A DNA stretch of 42,630 bases, taken from contig JAZDHG010000113.1 of NCBI GenBank assembly GCA_043806135.1, positions 1 through 42,630 on the forward strand, in the 5' to 3' direction. How positions within the stretch are numbered: position 1 is the first letter of the stretch; every line of letters starts with the position of its first letter. The notes beneath the pieces were generated by a model. It was not told the DNA's origin. It searched no databases and saw only the letters and a list, made by a program, of their open reading frames with translations. The stretch is from JAGLQQ01 sp043806135. Its GTDB lineage: Bacteria > Omnitrophota > Gorgyraeia > B26-G9. Made by a program: the position numbers and the translations under genes. Shown in pieces: positions 40,071-42,630 of the stretch.

Positions 40071-40833
40071 TACAACCCGCTTTTTTAAATGTTTTGCATT
40101 GTAAATATTTTCTCTTCAAACCAAATTGAAATTTAAACCAGAAACTTAACATCTCGCATATAGTCTGAAAAATTACCTTGGGATGACCGCACTTTGCCTT
40201 TCCTTTACCGCGCGCATAAAAAGTCGTTCTATATTCAAGGTTGCGATAGCCTGCGGCCAATGCCCTGATCATCAGCTCAGGCGGCACAAAGGTACCGCTG
40301 GCATCAACCTTTATATTATACAGCATATTCAACCGATAAACCTGCACAAATTGAAAATCCTTTATTTTAGTGCCAAATAATAACTTAATAAGATAATAGT
40401 TAACCAAAGAGGTTATTTCCCGGTAAATCGTATTTGCCGATCGGTCACTCCGGCAGACAACGACAAAATCAATGTTTTCAACAAAAAGCATCATAACATT
40501 TCTTAATTCCTTTGTATCAAACGGCCGATCGGCAAAATTAGTTGCAACATATGGAAATCTTGCAGATTGCATCCCCCTTAACAGACTGCGTCCGCTGCCC
40601 AGATTTTTTTCATTGATTATTACCCTCAATTTACCCTTATAAAACTGCTCCAATGCGCCAAGCAACTCTACTGTATAGTCAGTGCTTGCATCATCAACAA
40701 CGATCAGCTCGTATTCATCAAAAATTCCGGACAAATCCTCTAAATATATTTTGACCGTCTCCCCGACTATTTCCTCTTCATTGAACACCGGCACAATAAG
40801 AGAAATCGCGTATTTGCTCAGCTTTTCTGCCAT
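40060..40833 (-). CDS. GT2 glycosyltransferase, dolichyl-phosphate-mannose-synthase-like
   Basis: A 257-residue GT2 enzyme of the DPM1/polyprenyl-phosphate glycosyltransferase branch. It starts with SLIVPVFNEEEIVGETVKIYLEDL (about 11-34) and has the double Asp YELIVVDDASTDYTVELL (about 42-59), INEKNLGSGRSLLRGM and the downstream acceptor segment YATNFADRPFDTKELRNVM. The family DADL-type motif is changed to NFADRP, so the metal-binding Asp is placed slightly differently. There are no C-terminal membrane segments. It overlaps its neighbours by 16 and 11 bases. It probably transfers a sugar to an isoprenoid phosphate or makes a lipid-linked intermediate. Confidence 0.85.
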   Translation of the reverse strand: MAEKLSKYAISLIVPVFNEEEIVGETVKIYLEDLSGIFDEYELIVVDDASTDYTVELLGALEQFYKGKLRVIINEKNLGSGRSLLRGMQSARFPYVATNFADRPFDTKELRNVMMLFVENIDFVVVCRSDRSANTIYREITSLVNYYLIKLLFGTKIKDFQFVQVYRLNMLYNIKVDASGTFVPPELMIRALAAGYRNLEYRTTFYARGKGKAKCGHPKVIFQTICEMLSFWFKFQFGLKRKYLQCKTFKKAGCNEI

Positions 40834-42266
40834 AATTTTTTCCTGATATAGAACATATATTTTAATTTTTCTCTTTTACGCGTAATCTTATCTGAACACG
40901 TACCGCTGGTGATATTGGAGAATATATTTATAAGGAACAGCGGCCAGACAGGCATGAAAGAATAAAGCCTGTTTTTAAGGAAAAATTCAATCACAGTCTT
41001 CGGAAAAACTTGAGTCAGGCTAAAAAGTATTCTTAACCTCACCATCTCCTTTTTCAATACATCCCCGCCCATTGTAAACGGTCTTTGCGGATGATTTGAA
41101 TCAGGCTCTTTAAAACGATCGCTTATTTCGGTTTTAGGATAATAACGCAGCCAGAATATATGCACCCTGTTAACACGGTTACGCGCATAAAATCTAACCA
41201 TATCCTTTACTTCATTTTCACTTTGTCCGGGTATGCCGATTATATTCTCTGCAGTAATGGCAATACCATATTTTTTGATCCACCTGATAAGATCTTCCCA
41301 TGTTTTACTCTTTATATCGCGATTTAAAACGTCTCTCTGTGTTCGCTCATAAAGGGTCTGAACTCCTATCTGAACCTCGCAGCAGCCGCTTTTTTTAAGC
41401 AGCATGATCGTTTCTTCATCCGTTGTCTGCGGATGTATATAGCAGATAAACGGCGCTCCGATACGCTTAGGATATTTTATAGAAAATTCACTCAGCCATT
41501 GTTTTTCAAAGGGAAATATATCGTCAGAAAACCGGATTATCCTGTGTTTCTTTTTTGAAAATCCAACTTCCAGCTCACGGATAAGATTCTCTACGCTTCG
41601 GTATCTGTAGTAGTTAGCTCCTTTATAAAGCTTACCAAGGTATGAATTATAGCAGTATGAACATCTGTAAAGACAACCTCTGCTTGCCATTGTAAAATAA
41701 CCGATATCATAATGAGAACCGGCTTTACTGAATAACATCTTATCAGGAAAAGGCAGTAAATCAAGATCCTTGATAAGTGGTCTTATATTGTTTTTTTTGA
41801 TCTTTCCAGAGCTTTTTACCCATATATTAGCTACATCCTCCGGCCAACCCCCTGACTGTAACTTTTCAACTACCTCCAGGAGAGCCTGCTCCCCTTCTCC
41901 TACACAAAGCATGTCCACAAAACTGTTATTAATAACCTCCTCCGGCATCGTGGTCGGATGGATACCGCCGAAAATAACCGGGATATTGCAATGCTTTTTT
42001 ATCTCCTCAGCCAAAAGGCATGCCCAAGGATAAAAATCACTTACTACAGAGATTCCGATCAAATCAGGTTTATATAAAAGAATATCCCGCACAAGATCTT
42101 TTTTGTAATCAAAAAAGCGATGCAAAGAATCTGATTTAATATTTTCATCGTTAAATAATTGAGGATCAACAAAAACATTCGCAGAATGGCCATGCTGCTT
42201 CAAATATGCCGAGAGATATTCTACCCCCAGGCTTTCATTTGAATTATTTACAAATGCCACTTTCAT
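40818..42266 (-). CDS. B12-binding-domain radical SAM protein
   Basis: A 482-residue protein with an N-terminal cobalamin-binding Rossmann-like domain (about 1-140; YLSAYLKQHGHSANVFVDP, DLIGISVVSDFYP, VIFGGIHPTTMPEEVI, MLCVGEGEQALLEVV) and a radical SAM barrel with Cys198-x3-Cys202-x2-Cys205 (SRGCLYRCSYC). Later segments, RFSDDIFPFEKQWL and EVQIGVQTLYERTQRDVLNR, are standard for this class. The strict DxHxxG cobalamin motif is not seen, so B12 may not be ligated in the usual way. Such proteins often methylate unactivated carbons or act in glycan and lipid modification clusters; the substrate here is unknown. It overlaps the partial gene upstream by four bases and the GT2 gene downstream by 16. 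Confidence 0.88.
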   Translation of the reverse strand: MKVAFVNNSNESLGVEYLSAYLKQHGHSANVFVDPQLFNDENIKSDSLHRFFDYKKDLVRDILLYKPDLIGISVVSDFYPWACLLAEEIKKHCNIPVIFGGIHPTTMPEEVINNSFVDMLCVGEGEQALLEVVEKLQSGGWPEDVANIWVKSSGKIKKNNIRPLIKDLDLLPFPDKMLFSKAGSHYDIGYFTMASRGCLYRCSYCYNSYLGKLYKGANYYRYRSVENLIRELEVGFSKKKHRIIRFSDDIFPFEKQWLSEFSIKYPKRIGAPFICYIHPQTTDEETIMLLKKSGCCEVQIGVQTLYERTQRDVLNRDIKSKTWEDLIRWIKKYGIAITAENIIGIPGQSENEVKDMVRFYARNRVNRVHIFWLRYYPKTEISDRFKEPDSNHPQRPFTMGGDVLKKEMVRLRILFSLTQVFPKTVIEFFLKNRLYSFMPVWPLFLINIFSNITSGTCSDKITRKREKLKYMFYIRKKLWQKS

Positions 42267-42630
42267 TTATCAACTCCCAAGAGATCTATTGAGGATTTCC
42301 CTTTTAAAACAGTATATTTTCTTACACTTTTATTAAAAGGGACTACTGATATTATTTTTTTAAGCAAAAATGGGAAAAAATCAACAAGCAAAAATTTCAG
42401 GACAATCTTGCGTCCAAAAAATATATATCGGTGCCGGGTACCTCTTAAAGGAAACCACCTCTTAGCTCTGCCTATTTTGAGGCAATTAATGAAAAATGGT
42501 ACAATATCCACAAAATTATACATGTCTATTACAGGTAATTTAAGATACCACTTCTTAGTAAGCATCTTTTCAATCGCTTTTGCAGGAAGGATATGAATTA
42601 AGCAGATAAGCGCGATTAACTGCTTATAGA
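42263..42630 (-). CDS. C-terminal part of a protein cut by the window edge (possibly a second radical SAM protein)
   Basis: An ATG at 42565 opens a 100-residue frame, but the frame stays open to the edge at 42630 (upstream residues read LIALICLIHILPAKAIEK), so this is most likely the end of a longer gene. The segment ILPAKAIEKMLTKKWYLKLP, followed by a hydrophobic stretch, resembles the C-terminal region of the next protein (VFPKTVIEFFLKNRLYSFMP), which suggests a second B12-type radical SAM protein. This rests on visual likeness only. The ATGA overlap with the downstream gene places it in the same operon. Rich in aromatic and basic residues. Confidence 0.55.
   Translation of the reverse strand, partial: YKQLIALICLIHILPAKAIEKMLTKKWYLKLPVIDMYNFVDIVPFFINCLKIGRAKRWFPLRGTRHRYIFFGRKIVLKFLLVDFFPFLLKKIISVVPFNKSVRKYTVLKGKSSIDLLGVDK

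Overview
The window is a compact bacterial chromosome segment in which every confidently called gene lies on the minus strand. It is moderately AT-rich, with many 1-, 4- and 8-base gene overlaps, GTG/TTG starts placed behind good Shine-Dalgarno sites, and short palindromic repeats packed into the gaps. It encodes a diderm-type envelope toolkit: lipoprotein maturation (lgt, lspA), a meso-DAP-type MurE (DNPR motif), an O-antigen-ligase-like protein and a PilT-type ATPase. The genes are bacterial core genes, but I cannot place the organism firmly. The mix (complete mra-mur-fts cluster, ComFB/CheR, many REC/HD-GYP/GGDEF proteins, tandem B12-type radical SAM enzymes beside glycosyltransferases) would suit an uncultured lineage such as Omnitrophota. 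That placement is inference, not a result.

Right to left, in the direction of transcription: (1) 42630-36217 is a surface-glycan operon: the C-terminus of a protein cut by the window edge, a B12-binding radical SAM enzyme, a DPM-like GT2, a DegT/DnrJ aminotransferase, a rhamnosyltransferase-like GT2, and an O-antigen-ligase-like protein with a C-terminal repeat region. (2) 36123-18400 is the division and cell wall (dcw) cluster: a consensus promoter with three MraZ boxes, then mraZ-rsmH-ftsL-ftsI-murE-murF-mraY-murD-ftsW-murG-murC-murB-ddl-ftsQ-ftsA. ftsZ does not follow ftsA. (3) 18333-14712 holds a REC-HD-GYP regulator, a PilT/PilU-type ATPase and a radical SAM protein. (4) 14578-9288 has its own promoter and encodes a c-heme-motif membrane histidine kinase, a soluble histidine kinase, a REC-GAF-GGDEF diguanylate cyclase, YggS and ProC. 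(5) 9062-3501 carries ileS, a DksA/TraR zinc finger protein, lspA, lgt and rluD. (6) 3423-1299 has its own promoter and encodes a CheC-like phosphatase, a free-standing ComFB protein and a ComFB-CheR fusion. A cupin protein (893-1219) and a small orphan gene (322-519) with a clear terminator complete the left end.

Three things stand out. First, cyclic-di-GMP logic recurs: a cyclase, a phosphodiesterase and two copies of ComFB (a family reported to bind cyclic dinucleotides), one fused to the chemotaxis methyltransferase CheR. Second, at least two dispersed repeat families have invaded the gaps. One (inverted ends CCCCGTTAGAGA) shows 4-bp target duplications, and one copy sits inside a copy of the other family. 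Repeats also supply the last codons or stops of lgt, proC and the radical SAM gene, and probably murE and murF. Third, a 129-bp cloverleaf-like palindromic element lies in a 540-bp gap that splits murF from mraY.
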